Below are positions 47,804 to 58,864 of a stretch of 64,000 bases of DNA, one piece after another. This DNA comes from Daedaleopsis sinensis. Taxonomy: Eukaryota; Basidiomycota; Agaricomycetes; Polyporales; Polyporaceae. Position 1 is the first letter of the stretch; each line of letters starts with the position of its first letter. The notes under the pieces are model-generated. The model did no database searches, had not been told where the DNA came from, and saw only the letters and a program-made list of their open reading frames with translations. The translations under genes and the position numbers were made by a program. The DNA is taken from assembly GCA_033807695.1 (NCBI GenBank), contig CM066311.1, positions 1,240,001 to 1,304,000 of the forward strand, read 5' to 3'.

Positions 47804-49265
47804 ATGCTGTCGACGCTCATCGCAACCTTCGTGTACAACCTTGCACAAGCAAGCCTTGCCCAAGGGCAGACTACGAAAGCAGTGTGTCGGACAGGGTACG
47901 AATGGGTGCGTGACCCCGGTCCATCGCGTATGGGAATGCCAGCTAATGATTTCTACAGATGTCCAACTCTATGCAACAAAATCCGTGCTGGGTTACGTCG
48001 TGGCTCTGGGTTCCGTGCTATGGCAGCGGCGATAGTGAGTGATCGAGTCGGATCCTGTCCCTGTTGGAATCCTAGCAGTGGCGACTCACTTTGAAGCACG
48101 GCTCAAGATAGCGAGTTGGACCCGTTGCAACCCGGGTATCTCTACCAAGGACCCGAAGATAAGGATCCTTTTGACTCGACACCTTGCGACTGCAATACCG
48201 TGTTATACTCGACTTATGCCGCCTGTGGTATCTGTCAAGGGGGTGACATCGAACCGTACGAGCCCAATGTCATCATTAGTGTCGGCCATTGGATGTGCTA
48301 AATGTCGTTTTCATAGGTGGCCAATTTACCGCGCGAACTGCACACGTTATTGGAATGGAAGGCAAGATACCGTAAATATCCACTAAAATGTGACATGTTT
48401 AACTCACCGTGTGGTCATATAGCTACCCTGAGTCGGTCCCTGGTGGGACTGAGATCCCTGCCTGGGCATTCTTGGATGTCCTCGTGAGTGATATACCCAC
48501 GCCTTGACCGCAGTTCCTGATCCATGACCACATAGCAAAACAGCACATTCAACGTGGTCGCCGCGAAGGCTCTCGCAGATCAGCGTAGGTTCACCTCACT
48601 CCATACAATCGTGTCAGCTCACCCTCCGCAATACAGACGTGCCCGATTCCACGGTGGGATGGAACGCTTCTACGCTCACGAGCTCTAACACTGCAACCAA
48701 TACGCTCGCGGGTTCTATCACTGCAACCAACACCAATCCATCACCCTTGCCATCAGCGGGAGGCGAACCAGTGGGGGCTTCCTTGAAGACGCATGGAAGC
48801 GATGTTGGGGTCATCGCTGGTGCATCTGTCGGCGGCACGATTGGCGTGCTGCTCGCAGGCGCGCTCATCATCTTCGTCATTCGCCATCGGCGCAAGACGA
48901 AGCGTTCGCGCTCGGACTCGAACAATTGCTCCGATACGACTGTTGCCAATACGGAGAATGTACCCGACCCATATAAGGAGGACGTACTGAGCCCGACGCC
49001 GATGATGAGTGCGAAATCCAACATGTTATACGTGAGTAGTGCAATAGACCTCGTAGCGGCGAGCTGTACTAGCACATGCACTGACTACCAACCTACTCGA
49101 ACTCAGGATGTGAACGACCCGCGCACGTTCCCTCCTCCTTACCGGTCTCAGACGACGTCACCATCGATTTCAAGTGGACGAGCAACCATTGCACAGTACC
49201 ATGCCGTTCCCAGTGAGGAGATGGGAGGGGTTACCGGACTCTACCGTGGCTTCCCCCAGGTCTAG
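47804..49265 (+). CDS. Single-pass cell-surface protein with Cys-rich ectodomain
   Basis: Eight exons: 47804-47905, 47959-48034, 48108-48255, 48317-48361, 48423-48483, 48536-48584, 48637-49031, 49107-49265, giving 344 aa. There is a signal peptide (LIATFVYNLAQASLAQG) and a Cys-rich extracellular part with NPCWVTSWLWVPC, CDCNTVLYSTYAACGICQ and IYRANCTRYWNGSYP. A Ser/Thr/Asn-rich stalk follows, then one membrane helix (VIAGASVGGTIGVLLAGALI) with a stop-transfer RHRRKTKR and a cytosolic tail containing PPPY. This architecture recurs in basidiomycetes, suggesting a wall sensor or adhesion role; no enzyme domain. Intron 4 (48362-48422) is GC-AG. The acceptor at 48107 was chosen because it alone keeps the frame into GELDPLQPG-like sequence (SELDPLQPG). 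Confidence 0.85.
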
Positions 49266-49770
49266 CATAGGCACAGTGTGGCCCCGCAACATGGCGATCC
49301 TCCTCGCTTTCTCCTCTGACACTTGCTTATCACGCGTCGTTCGATTTTTCGTCTCCCTCGAGACGCCTTCTCACTCGTTCTCCTTCTCGATGTTGTACAG
49401 AGTGTCTTCTACAACTGCTTTTTTACCGCCTTCAAACAAGTGATATAGTTGACGTTGATGCAGATAGATTATGTGCTATTGTCAAGCACGGCGCACCAAG
49501 CAGAATTCGCTCTCCAAATTTCGAGATGTACGTGCGGAAGATGATTCTACGCCATTCACTCCCCACTTGATCGGTCTGTTTGGTTCTCGCAGTCGATGGT
49601 GGGACGTTCTCGTGCTTGCGCGCCTGCGGAGTATGCGGAAACAGTTCATTATATGGTTTTATCCCTTGTTATGGGTGCCTCCCATCGAGCCGTTTCTTTG
49701 GAATGCGAGCTGATACAAATAGTGGCGATCGCGAGCTCCTCAAAATTCCCCCACACCACCTTGAACACCC
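49266..49770. other. Intergenic
   Basis: About 0.5 kb between the surface-protein stop and the SDR relic. No feature supported. Confidence 0.5.
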
Positions 49771-51422
49771 ATGTCCTCTCCTTGTATTTGGTTCAGTGAG
49801 TGCCTCCGAGTCTAGCAGCTGTCGATTCTTCCAAGTACCCAAGTACTGACATGCTTCTCACAACACAGTCACTGGCTCGTCCACCGGTTTTGGTCAGCGT
49901 CAGTCGCCGTCTCGCCGACCTGGTTCCTTCAGAACGACGAAATCATCATCGCCACCGCCCGCAGGCCCTCCGCCCTGGACAACATCGCTGCGCAATTACA
50001 GCGCGAGGATGACGCGCGCGCGATGTTCGTGAGGCGAACGCGCGGGGTGCTGCCAGTTGGGGCCGGCTGCTTGTACTCGATCACCGGGGTCATTGGGGGC
50101 GCTGACGGCCTTGCGTTCTACTCGGCGCCGAAGTTCGGTGGGCACTGCTCTCTGACGTGTAGCTAAGCTGTACTTGCACGCTCGTTTCTGACTGTGTTGG
50201 GCTGTGCTGGAAGACCTCACGAAGTCCCTCGCTGCGGAGATAGATCCCGCTTGGAACATCTTGAAGGCAAGTCGGTCGCTAACGTCACGGAGCATCTACA
50301 GTATTTCCCCGGTCCTTGAGACAACCCCGGTCCTTGAGACAAACGATTCTGGTTGATGAACGAGAAGCAATAAAATTGGGGTAAAATGATCACAATTCTA
50401 ATCCAGCGTTTCTTGAAATGCAGCAATATTTCCGTGACCATAGGACTTCATGTTCTGGTAGCATCGTATGTCAGATTGGGGCGCTTATGAACTAAACATG
50501 TTTTTACATGTCTCCGTCTTTAAGAAAAATGATGTGAGGGTCCTCACGTAGTTCCAGTCATCTTTAATCTACTATAGTGCACAAGCTAGCTTTATTCTCG
50601 CGGGGAATCGTACAATGGACATTACTTGGTCGACTGACTGCAAGACAAGCGATGCACGTGACTGACGTCACACGACATGACCCAATATCCGCGCTGATTC
50701 CGCGGTGTACTCTGCCTCACATTTTTGTTTTCAGTATATCCTACTAGCTCTAGTAGAGTCATGTACGTCCAACATGCTCTCACGGCGAGATTTGGAAGGC
50801 AGACGATCAAGGATTTCGAGGGGCGAGTGAATAGCGCCCAACAGAGTCATTGATGGCATATCCTAAAATGGGTGTCTCAAGGAGTGGGGTATGCTTAGAT
50901 CCAGCGTTAACACATATCATATTCTCTACGCACGCGTTCCTGTTCTCTCGCATTCAGAATTTCTTCCGGAGCAGCCCGTAGCTGTGGCAATAGCCATATC
51001 CAATTTCAAGACCTGGCGGATGGTTGTGAGGGAGCTACTCGCTACCTAAGTTTTGCTGTCTCAAGGACCGGGGGAATACTGTACTTATTGGCTGATGCGC
51101 TTCACGTTACAGGTGACCTTGATCGAGCCAGCCAGTTTCTAGCCAGTTTCCAGACCGAAGGACAGGCAAAGGTGACATGGGCACCACGAACCCTGCCCTT
51201 CCTGCCACCCAGATGCGGAACGGCTGGGGCACATACGTTGCTCCCGGCGATGTGAAGAAGGCGGTGGAGGTCATCTTCAAGTTCGCCTCGGAGGCCGACC
51301 CGCCGCTCCATCTTCCTCTCGGATCGAGAGCAATCGGATTCGCGCGCAAGAAGATTGCGACGCTTTCCGGGGAGATCGACAGGTACGAATCATGGTTGGA
51401 AGGGCTCATAAAGAGCAACTGA
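49771..51422 (+). pseudogene. SDR pseudogene interrupted by a MITE
   Basis: Recognisable short-chain dehydrogenase pieces lie in order. Exon 1 49771-49795 (MSSPCIWF) splices to a cofactor motif ITGSSTGFG at 49869. Then NDEIIIATARRPSALDNIAA appears in another frame, GVIGGADGLAFYSAPKFG has the Tyr-x3-Lys pattern, LEDLTKSLAAEIDPAWN follows, then VTLIEPASF, and finally the C-terminus YVAPGDVKKAVEVIF, DPPLHLPLGS, ending RYESWLEGL. Damage: frame changes after GFG, loss of roughly 100 residues including the NNAG region, a missing AG before LEDLTK, an 11-bp tandem duplication near 51130-51155 that creates a TAG stop and frameshift, and the MITE at 50297-51083 in a GC-AG intron. Not a functional gene. 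Confidence 0.85.
50297..51083. mobile_element. Non-autonomous mariner/Tc1-like MITE, 787 bp
   Basis: Terminal inverted repeats of 27 bp at 50297-50323 and 51057-51083 begin TACAGTATT and differ at one base only. The ends are TA, consistent with the TA target duplication of the Tc1/mariner superfamily, and TACAGT...ACTGTA termini are typical. The left arm has an 18-bp direct repeat (CCCCGGTCCTTGAGACAA at 50307-50324 and 50325-50342). A third, degenerate copy of the terminus lies inside at about 50873-50895 (TGTCTCAAGGAGTGGGG). No transposase frame exists. Removing the element leaves an ordinary short intron of the SDR relic, so the insertion site is clear. Confidence 0.88.
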
Positions 51423-53158
51423 GTCAGGGACGATGTACGCTCCGGCGATTCATGACGCTCACGTACGGTGTACAGCCTTGTACTATGTACTTGTATCATA
51501 CAACATTCGATGGCACGGCTTGTAACATCCCCCCCAACAGACATCAACCAACGTTATATATGGAATGCAGTGCGTGTATGTAAATGTCTGTATCGCAGCA
51601 ATCCAGTCCAGGATTCGAGGACCAAGAGCGAAATGAGTACAGCCTAACCAAGAAAGAACGAGCCTCGCAATAATCAATCAGTCAATAACAATGGGTCGCA
51701 AGTGCGTCCGTTCAATGTCCGGACCTAGGTCTACCGCAACCGTAATCACGCAGCGTCTTAGTCGCTCTTCTACACATTCGGGCTCGAGTAGAGCCAAAAT
51801 GCGTCTCGGCCAGACTGCGTCAGCCCGAGCATCTCGAGGGGGTCAGGAAGCTCGCCTCCCCAAAGCTGTAGGCCGCGAGGTCGAAGCCCAGCAATGGCGG
51901 CGTGGACGAGCGTGGCATCACCGCCTCGAGGAACGCGGCCACGTCGGACACGAAATGCCGACTGTCGGGAGCGTAAGAGATCCACTCTAGTTGTTCAGTT
52001 CACAGCCTGAGCACTAGCGGCGAAGACGAGGAGGTAGAAGTGCGTCTTGACGTCGTTGGTCGCGGACCAACCACCGCATGCTGTCGGCCGGCTGCTCTGC
52101 GGTCTCGTTCAGTCGCATTACCTCGCACTGAGTATACAGACCGTGACTCACTACTAGTACACGTGCCAGTGAATCGTCCAGGTTTTCACAATGTCATGTC
52201 GGCTGCCTGAGAGTCTTCGGACTCCGCGAAACGGAACCACTCGTCATATTCCTTCGACCATAGGGTGTCCTGTGGTGATGCATGCATCTGTCCTTGATCT
52301 GCCAAAGAGCTTGCGGCGAGGGCGGGTGACGAGGGTGCTGCTATACAGCTGTTTGCGAAATGATTGACTTTCGGACTCCGCCGCATGCGACTGTAGATTC
52401 GACACGAATAATTCGGAAAAATCGGAATGGCTCTCCAGTTCCCGTGGGTTCTGGTTTCCATATGCATAGTCTAGTGTGGCGCATCAAACTGCGGGATTCG
52501 GTCGAACAGGGTGGGATGGGACACTCTATCCAAAAGAAAGATAAAAAGGAGCCGCGTACTGTTTAGAGACGTGCGTACATCACCTGGAATGTCGACGCAG
52601 GTCGATACGGGTGACACACGACTGTGCCGCACGTCGTGAGGTACGACGTATCACGGTCGACCGACGTTTACTCCACGTGGAGTGGGAGGTCTTCGGTCGC
52701 GTTCGAGGGCCGCAACACATCGCAACACTGCCTAAGAGCGTATCAAAACGCGTAGTCAAAGCATCTTGAAGATTCGAGTAGAGGGGTGTGACGGACTCGG
52801 AGGGAAGGGAGGTGTGAGGTTCACGCGGTCAGGTCGCGTCGGCGGACGGTCTGCATGGTTTTTCGATGGACTCTCGGTAGTGGCGGTACGAAAGAAAAGT
52901 CTTCGCTCGGCGTCTATAATATACCACTACTTCCTCCTGCTCCTCCTCCTCCAGGTACACACGGGTCGCACGAACTACATGCACCTCCGAGAAACTCCTT
53001 ACAAGCTCGAGTTTCCAACACGACAGGGTCGATCGATGAAGTATACGCTAGTATGGTACCAACAGGTAAAACAAGATGCAACACTGCTTGATAGTAAACA
53101 AACACAAACTCTCCTTCGCGTACTGAGATTCGTGCAGTACACGTATCTGCACGCTACA
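51423..53158. other. Intergenic
   Basis: About 1.7 kb between the SDR relic and the 3' end of the second P450. Short ORFs only; no family resemblance, no repeat noticed. Confidence 0.5.
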
Positions 53159-55644
53159 CTACTGCGATGACAAGAAATCAGTCTCCCTTGCAAGCCTGAC
53201 ATCCAAAGGCACCTGCGTCGTCTTGAAATCCCCATGCGGTGGTCGCACAACAGGTACTTGTGGACCGTCCATCCTCCAGTATATCTCCTTTCTCACTCCA
53301 TTGACGTCCACCGCAGACGGAGGAGCGAAGTGCAGCACCGGGATGATGGTTGATAAAACATGTTCTACCCCAATGGTCAGCTCACTTCGCTCGTCGAACC
53401 GGAGCGATGATGAGACTCACTGATCTCCATTTCCGCGAACTTGAATCCACTGCATCATGCAATAGTGTCAGAAAAGTCGATTCGCACGCGAGCAAGAATA
53501 CTCACATGCATGCACGACCGCCACCGAGGAACGTCATCCTGAGCCACACCACACCCATGAGTGTCTTGAGGACGAGCGAACGACAATTCCAGGTGATGAA
53601 TCAAATACTCACATCGTGCCATATACCCCAGGATACTTCACCCCGTTCCTGCAACCAGGCGTCCCTTCAACACTCTTGTCCAAGGTTTCGTCTCCCAGAT
53701 CCATGTCCATGTCCTTGCCAAACCCAATTCGCTCTCCAGACGCAGTGAGCCACCGTTCCGGTCGCCATATAGACGCATCGTCGCCCCACACTTCCTTGTT
53801 GTGGTTCGAGCCAAGAATAGAGATGAGGATGTTCGTCCCCGCCGGTACGTGGACTGATGTCGTCTCCTCCCCACTGGTGGACCGCACCGGAAACTGCAGA
53901 GGAAGCACGGTATCCCTCGTACAAGTGCGGTTCATCATGTTCGTCGGTGGATAGACACGCAATGTCTCGCGCACAATTGCGTCCATGTACGGGAGAGCGT
54001 TGAGTGCGTCATATGGTAGGTTCACCTGTTGCCAGTCGACATTGTCGATTCCGTGCGACGCCGAATAGTCACTTTTGGCTTTGCGGAGCTCTGTGCGAAG
54101 GCGGCGCTGCGCATCGGGCTCGCAAGAGAGGACATGTAATATGCGGGCGAGTGCAGGTGTGGTGGTCGATCCGCCTAAGAGCATCGTGCTGCGGAAAGTA
54201 CGATTCGCAAGCGCAATAGGGTGAAGAGCGGATGTGACGTACTTTATTTGCCCTATCAGCTCATCTTCGCTGAGTCGTTCCTTGCTGGACGTCGTAGTAT
54301 TTGCATTGACTGTGGGTTGCACCGAAGCACGCTCAGGGCCCAGATAGCTACGACATAGCTCACGCGAAGTGGTGGATACTCACTCATTATGGTCATTAGA
54401 TCTCTCCGCATGGAAATGTCGTCGGATCCTTCTTCTAACTCGGCTTTCTTCTCTTGATAAATCTTTCTCGCCGATCGGTCCAATACGAAGGAGATGTCTC
54501 GGAGCTTGCGCAACCCGGGGAATGGAAGCCAATTGACCATCTTCTTCCGCCAGTATTGGGAAAAGTTCCGCACGACCATAGGCACGAATGGCCGAAGGAA
54601 AATCACCGACAGTGCGGCAGGGCTACAAGCATACTCTTATCAGTTTGCTATTTACTCAAATGATAAGAACGTACGCGACTCCGCGGATTGCATCTGCATG
54701 CGCGTTCTCGCTCGCGGAGTTGAGTGTTTCGAGTGATACTCCAAGTACGGCCCTCGCAACATATTCAAGCGTGCCCTTGGCGATCCAACCGTGTACATCG
54801 ATCTCCTTGACACCTTTATACGAATTAGTAGTGGATTGGCAGCTTCGACGGAGAGGTTAAGCATGTATGTACTGACCGCCATCTGCTGGGAGCTCTGCAC
54901 ATATCTGCTCCAGAATCGTGTCTGCTATCGGCTGTACACCAGGTAGCAGGGAGCGCATGTTGGCCAAAGAGAACACTGGGTTAAGCATTTTTCGTTGCTT
55001 CCGGTGTTGCTCATCTGGTACATCGGCGTCAGATGTCGACAAATAGAGAGCGTGCAAGTACCAAGTATCTACCTGACGTGGAGATGAGACCTTCGCCGAA
55101 TATCAACCTGTTCGTCCTACAGTGACAGTAACTCATTAGCGATAGCACTACACGGTGATATATCAGATATGGGCATACATTACGAACATGTCCGTCTCGC
55201 GGTAGGTATCCTGTTCTTTGACGACTATATGATGAAGAGCGCGAGGATCCGAGACTAGAAGTTGCTCGGCCTGTGTAGTATACCACATCATATTAGCGGA
55301 TTGGTTCTCTCTGCAGCAACATATAGTGAACTGACTCCTAGCATTCCATAAACCTTGACTACCCCGCCATATTCTTTCAGGAGGTCGAAGTGGTAGTTCC
55401 ACCCGTCTTTGAACAAACGATGCAAGTTACCTATGCAAACATATATGATGTCCGACATCAGATGTCAGGAGGTGAGCACAACCACTAATCTCTGCCACAT
55501 GGAGCACTTACCGGTCAGCCAGTGCTCCTTCTTCGGACCTGCAACACTCTTGAGGGAGTATGGAGAAGGAGTGCGACATGCGATGAATCTCCATGCAATG
55601 GCGGCGACAAGAAGTGTGCCTAGACTCCACATTAGTGGGGCCAT
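53159..55644 (-). CDS. Cytochrome P450 monooxygenase with atypical I-helix
   Basis: Twelve exons: 55644-55512, 55430-55336, 55270-55179, 55116-55073, 55014-54877, 54813-54675, 54622-54384, 54309-54243, 54188-53613, 53538-53506, 53449-53421, 53364-53159, giving 596 aa. The N-terminal anchor is MWSLGTLLVAAIAWRF. The C-helix region is DEQHRKQRKMLNPVFSLANM, K-helix VRETLRVYPP, then RPERW, and the haem loop FLGGGRACIGF with Cys518. The I-helix reads INTMLLGGSTTTPALARI: the acidic residue expected before the conserved Thr is replaced. A 35-residue Asp/Met-rich insertion lies between RPERW and the haem loop (GKDMDMDLGDE). It shares 33-nt haem and 29-nt following exons with the 35-kb P450. Two introns have the donor GTCAGT. 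Substrate unknown. Confidence 0.93.
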
Positions 55645-56095
55645 GTTCGCGCAAGTACCTCGAGGGGATAGCGACGGCGGATGTCCCTTTAAGCCAACTG
55701 GATGTGTCTGAACAAGAACAAGAGACCGTGTGAGCGGCCAGCTTCCGAGTCGACTGGGGCCACCTAAGCAGAGAAGCACGAAGTGCTTCCGGCAGTGAGC
55801 CGCCCGAGGCCGCTCCATGAGCGCTTGAGCGCTTGAAAGGTTCGGCGGTTCGGGCTGTGCGGTGATGGAAAACCTGTTGAAGTAGCTTCTTCACTCTGAT
55901 ACTCACACGACACCCACAATCGAAGCACGAGCTTAGCGGTACACCCTGAGTACAAGGCAGTTTGTTTATAGATCATAGCGCGCATACCAGTACTACTGAT
56001 TATCAACAGGAAGACGAAGTTCCAGGTACGAGCATGGACGCAAAGCCGCTTTCAACATGCCCTCATCGCCTCCTAGGAACCACCCGTAGACACCG
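55645..56095. other. Intergenic: P450 promoter side
   Basis: About 0.45 kb upstream of the P450; also downstream of the membrane-anchor fragment. No gene supported. Confidence 0.5.
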
Positions 56096-56395
56096 TCACG
56101 TAGATGTGTGTAACCCGTATAGAGGATCGGGTCTAGGTAGTTCCCGAGTATCTGTGACGTCGAGCGAGTCGCTCAGCGCCCGAAATACAGCGTGGAACTT
56201 CGCTGCTGCCAGCCCCAACAGCAGCGCATTGATGACCAGGAGCGCGAGTGCGCAGCCAATTGCACCGAGGTGGCTCTTGTTCACGGACTTGTCAGAGGGG
56301 CGTACTATGACGTCCACATCCGAACTGACCAAGTCGACCTCAGGCTTGCCCCTCTGGTCGTGGTCGTCGTCGTGTAGAAGTGGCACGTAGTCCAT
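56096..56395 (-). CDS. Short single-TM protein or N-terminal exon, LPRPDPLYGL motif
   Basis: Open frame of 99 codons starting MDYVPLLHDDDHDQ, with one membrane helix (LGAIGCALALLVINALLLGL) followed by a lumenal stretch ending RELPRPDPLYGL just before a GT. Many fungal UstYa-like and related one-helix proteins begin this way, with acidic cytosolic N-terminus, one TM, then an LPRPxxxxGL block, and continue in a second exon. I could not find that second exon downstream: the sequence after the putative donor (56110 and lower) gives no HxxHC motif. It is therefore either a very short protein, a truncated relic, or a first exon with an unrecognised partner. It sits between the P450 and the UstYa pair. 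Confidence 0.5.
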   Translation of the reverse strand: MDYVPLLHDDDHDQRGKPEVDLVSSDVDVIVRPSDKSVNKSHLGAIGCALALLVINALLLGLAAAKFHAVFRALSDSLDVTDTRELPRPDPLYGLHTST

Positions 56396-57392
56396 GTGTC
56401 GCATGTTATGATGACTAGCGACAGTCAAGTAAGTCACATCGTGCACTCTGCTAGTATGTCTGTACACTTACTGACAGGTCGGCGACTCGGACTCTGAGAG
56501 GTCAATTGAGAGAATGGTGTGCAACGTATGTTGATACGCTACCATTCGCACACGTCGCACTTTATGCGTGTCGAGGTACATAGAGGTATATTTTAGCCTA
56601 TACGGTGTATCACTGACAAGCCACATCTGTGCAGGATCGGACCTATACATGAGTTTGAAGACCTTATTCTCGAAGCAAACTTAATCACCCCTTGTGTGTT
56701 CACGACTTCTATTCAACTGTTCGCATGAAAGATCTCATACTGTATTTCGTATCTATTTGACGAGTCGAGCTGCTACGCTAGAGCGCCGCTGCGCTCCCTG
56801 TCAGTGCCGAATCATTGAGGGCGTGAGTTAGAGCGCGGATGGGAGGTGCGATAAGCCACAAGATCCGGGTTTGTGACCTTCGTGATCGAATGTTGGGCCC
56901 CTGTGTGTGCATGAGATAGTTATGGTTGACCCGGTTGACCGGTGACCCTCGGAGGTTACGTCTACGTGCACAGAACTTGAATGAGCGGCCTTGATGTATC
57001 CAAGAATGTTTGATATATTGTGATGGTTCGCACCAAGACGAACACCTTCAAGCTGCGAAGATGATGTGAACTCGGTGGGTGTATGCCATGAGGTGCGTAA
57101 GTTTTTGCGAAGTAGATACCAGTGGTCTGATTGAACTGGTTACTTCTGAGGGCGCGGCGGGTAGAGCATACGGGTTTGCTGCCTACCATGCCAGGGATAG
57201 ACCCTCACAGGCAATAGACGAGGATTCGAAGAAAGAAAGAACTGGTTACTATCAGAGGTAAGTCTATTACCAACAGTTTCAGCAATAATGCAATACTATG
57301 GCAGCATTGGAAACCGGAGCAAAATATCCGTCTTAACACATCACGAACACAGTCGAGTAGGCTACTGCTATGACACACACAACCGGGCAGAG
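56396..57392. other. Intergenic
   Basis: About 1 kb between the TM fragment and the stop of the first UstYa-like gene. No feature supported. Confidence 0.5.
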
Positions 57393-58023
57393 TTATGCCT
57401 GCAGGGAACCGGAGCCATGTTCGTCCATGAAGCTGCGCAATGTGGTCCAATCTCTACATCTCCGGACGGTCCCTATCCCACTGGCCGCGTGAGTCAACCG
57501 GCCCTGGTGTAACTGCGGTTCGTCAACCTCCAGTGTTGTATCCGAGTAGCAAAGCACAATTTGGCGCAGGTAGCGCAAACAGTGCTCGACGTGGGCCGTG
57601 GACTCGGTGTCGTTGATGACAAAGGCGACACGGATCACATCCAGACAGTGGAGCTGGTGCATTGCGGAAACTAGGAATGTACGATTGGTCGGGCCGATGT
57701 TGATGAACCCGAAGGATGCAGGGTAAAGGCTGCCCCAGTCATCGTCTGCGAACAGGGAATAATGCGGACTCCCAACTTGTAGTACAAGGCCGGCTGCAGG
57801 AAGCTTGAGAGGCAGCTGAGCGGGGAAGTCGTCGTCGATGTATGCTGAGTAGATGTGTGTGAGATTCGTAAGGATGGTGATAGTTGACTCCATTGTACGT
57901 ACTGTAATGGCGCAGCGAAGGCAGCAGTTTCTCCAGTGCGTTGATCGCAAGAAACACAAGTGTGGAGTTTAGCACTACGGCTAGCGTCAAGATACAGAGC
58001 GTAGTGCGAAGTGCGAGTGCCAT
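57393..58023 (-). CDS. UstYa-family (DUF3328) oxidase-like protein, copy A
   Basis: Family members catalyse oxidations such as cyclisation or hydroxylation of peptide side chains in fungal RiPP pathways (ustiloxin, cyclochlorotine). Two exons, 58023-57903 and 57844-57393, giving 190 aa. An N-terminal membrane anchor (LCILTLAVVLNSTLVFLAI) is followed by YIDDDFPAQLPL. The two diagnostic HxxHC motifs are HQLHC at 103-107 and HVEHC at 125-129, and RYLRQIVLCYSDTTLE follows. The end is RCRDWTTLRSFMDEHG. An upstream in-frame Met at 58044 would add MNRYPRT. It is closely similar to copy B and transcribed away from it across 1.3 kb. No precursor peptide gene is proven, so the pathway is unknown. Confidence 0.9.
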
Positions 58024-58556
58024 GGTGCGCGGGTAGCGATTCAAAATGACTGCTCGCTGTAGAGGGTTTGAAGGACTCCCTTCGCAGAGACTGAGATATC
58101 TATAGGAGGATTTGGCAGCGGAGTTTGATTGGTGTACAAAACTCTATCAACGGCTGACAAATTTCCTGATCAGTGAGCTCCGAGGTGGATGGACTTCGTA
58201 TGTAAAGTGCGGACGCAGTAGTAGTACTACTCAGAACTTAGGAGCTGCGACCTGATAGTCATTACCACGGTTGCCAGCAGTTGGTCGCCCACTAGTAAAA
58301 AGTGGCACCAGAAATGGCTCACAACTCCGATGTTTGAAACCGTCGTTGTTGACCTAGACGGTATCTCGCATCAGTGTGTGCATTCTGTGAGCATGACTCT
58401 GGTTGGCAATTGTAAAGGAGCATAGAGAATGCTCTGACTCGGGGACCAAAATGTGACATTATGCATGAATTGTTCCATTTCAACACCCGACTACACGAAT
58501 ATCACGTATGAAAAGGCTCGGGAACTTCAGGCTTCAGGACCCAACTGCTCGTCTGC

Positions 58557-58864
58557 TCAATAAGCCCCAGCCTGGGCCGTAGCAGTCTGAGCATTGCTGT
58601 CTGCAAAGATGTCAGAGCTAGTACTCTTTACATAGATGTCAACATACTACCGGACACGCCTGCATGAGCAGCTTGAAATAAGAGCATCCGCTTCTCTAGG
58701 ATGACTTCCTTGGTAGGAGCTACATAACGACAGCGTCTCAGATGAGGGTTACAATAACGTGAAGATATCAATGCAATCTACTCACCACCACCCACAGCCT
58801 GAGAGAACACTCCGAAGAAAACAACCCAGCTCAGAAAGAGAAAGTCAAAGTTGGCGAGTTGCAT
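58557..58864 (-). CDS. Candidate 43-aa membrane or precursor-like peptide between the UstYa genes
   Basis: Speculative three-exon model: 58864-58786, 58659-58651, 58600-58557, with introns 126 and 50 nt (GTGAGT...GCAG and GTAGTA...GCAG). The product begins MQLANFDFLFL, continues as one hydrophobic stretch (SWVVFFGVFSQAVGGG) and ends in a short polar tail, VSDSNAQTATAQAGAY. The unspliced frame would stop after 28 codons. The splice sites are consensus-like and phases close, but there is no family match, and short models like this arise by chance. It is reported because it lies exactly between two UstYa-type genes, where a small peptide gene would be meaningful. Confidence 0.28.
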
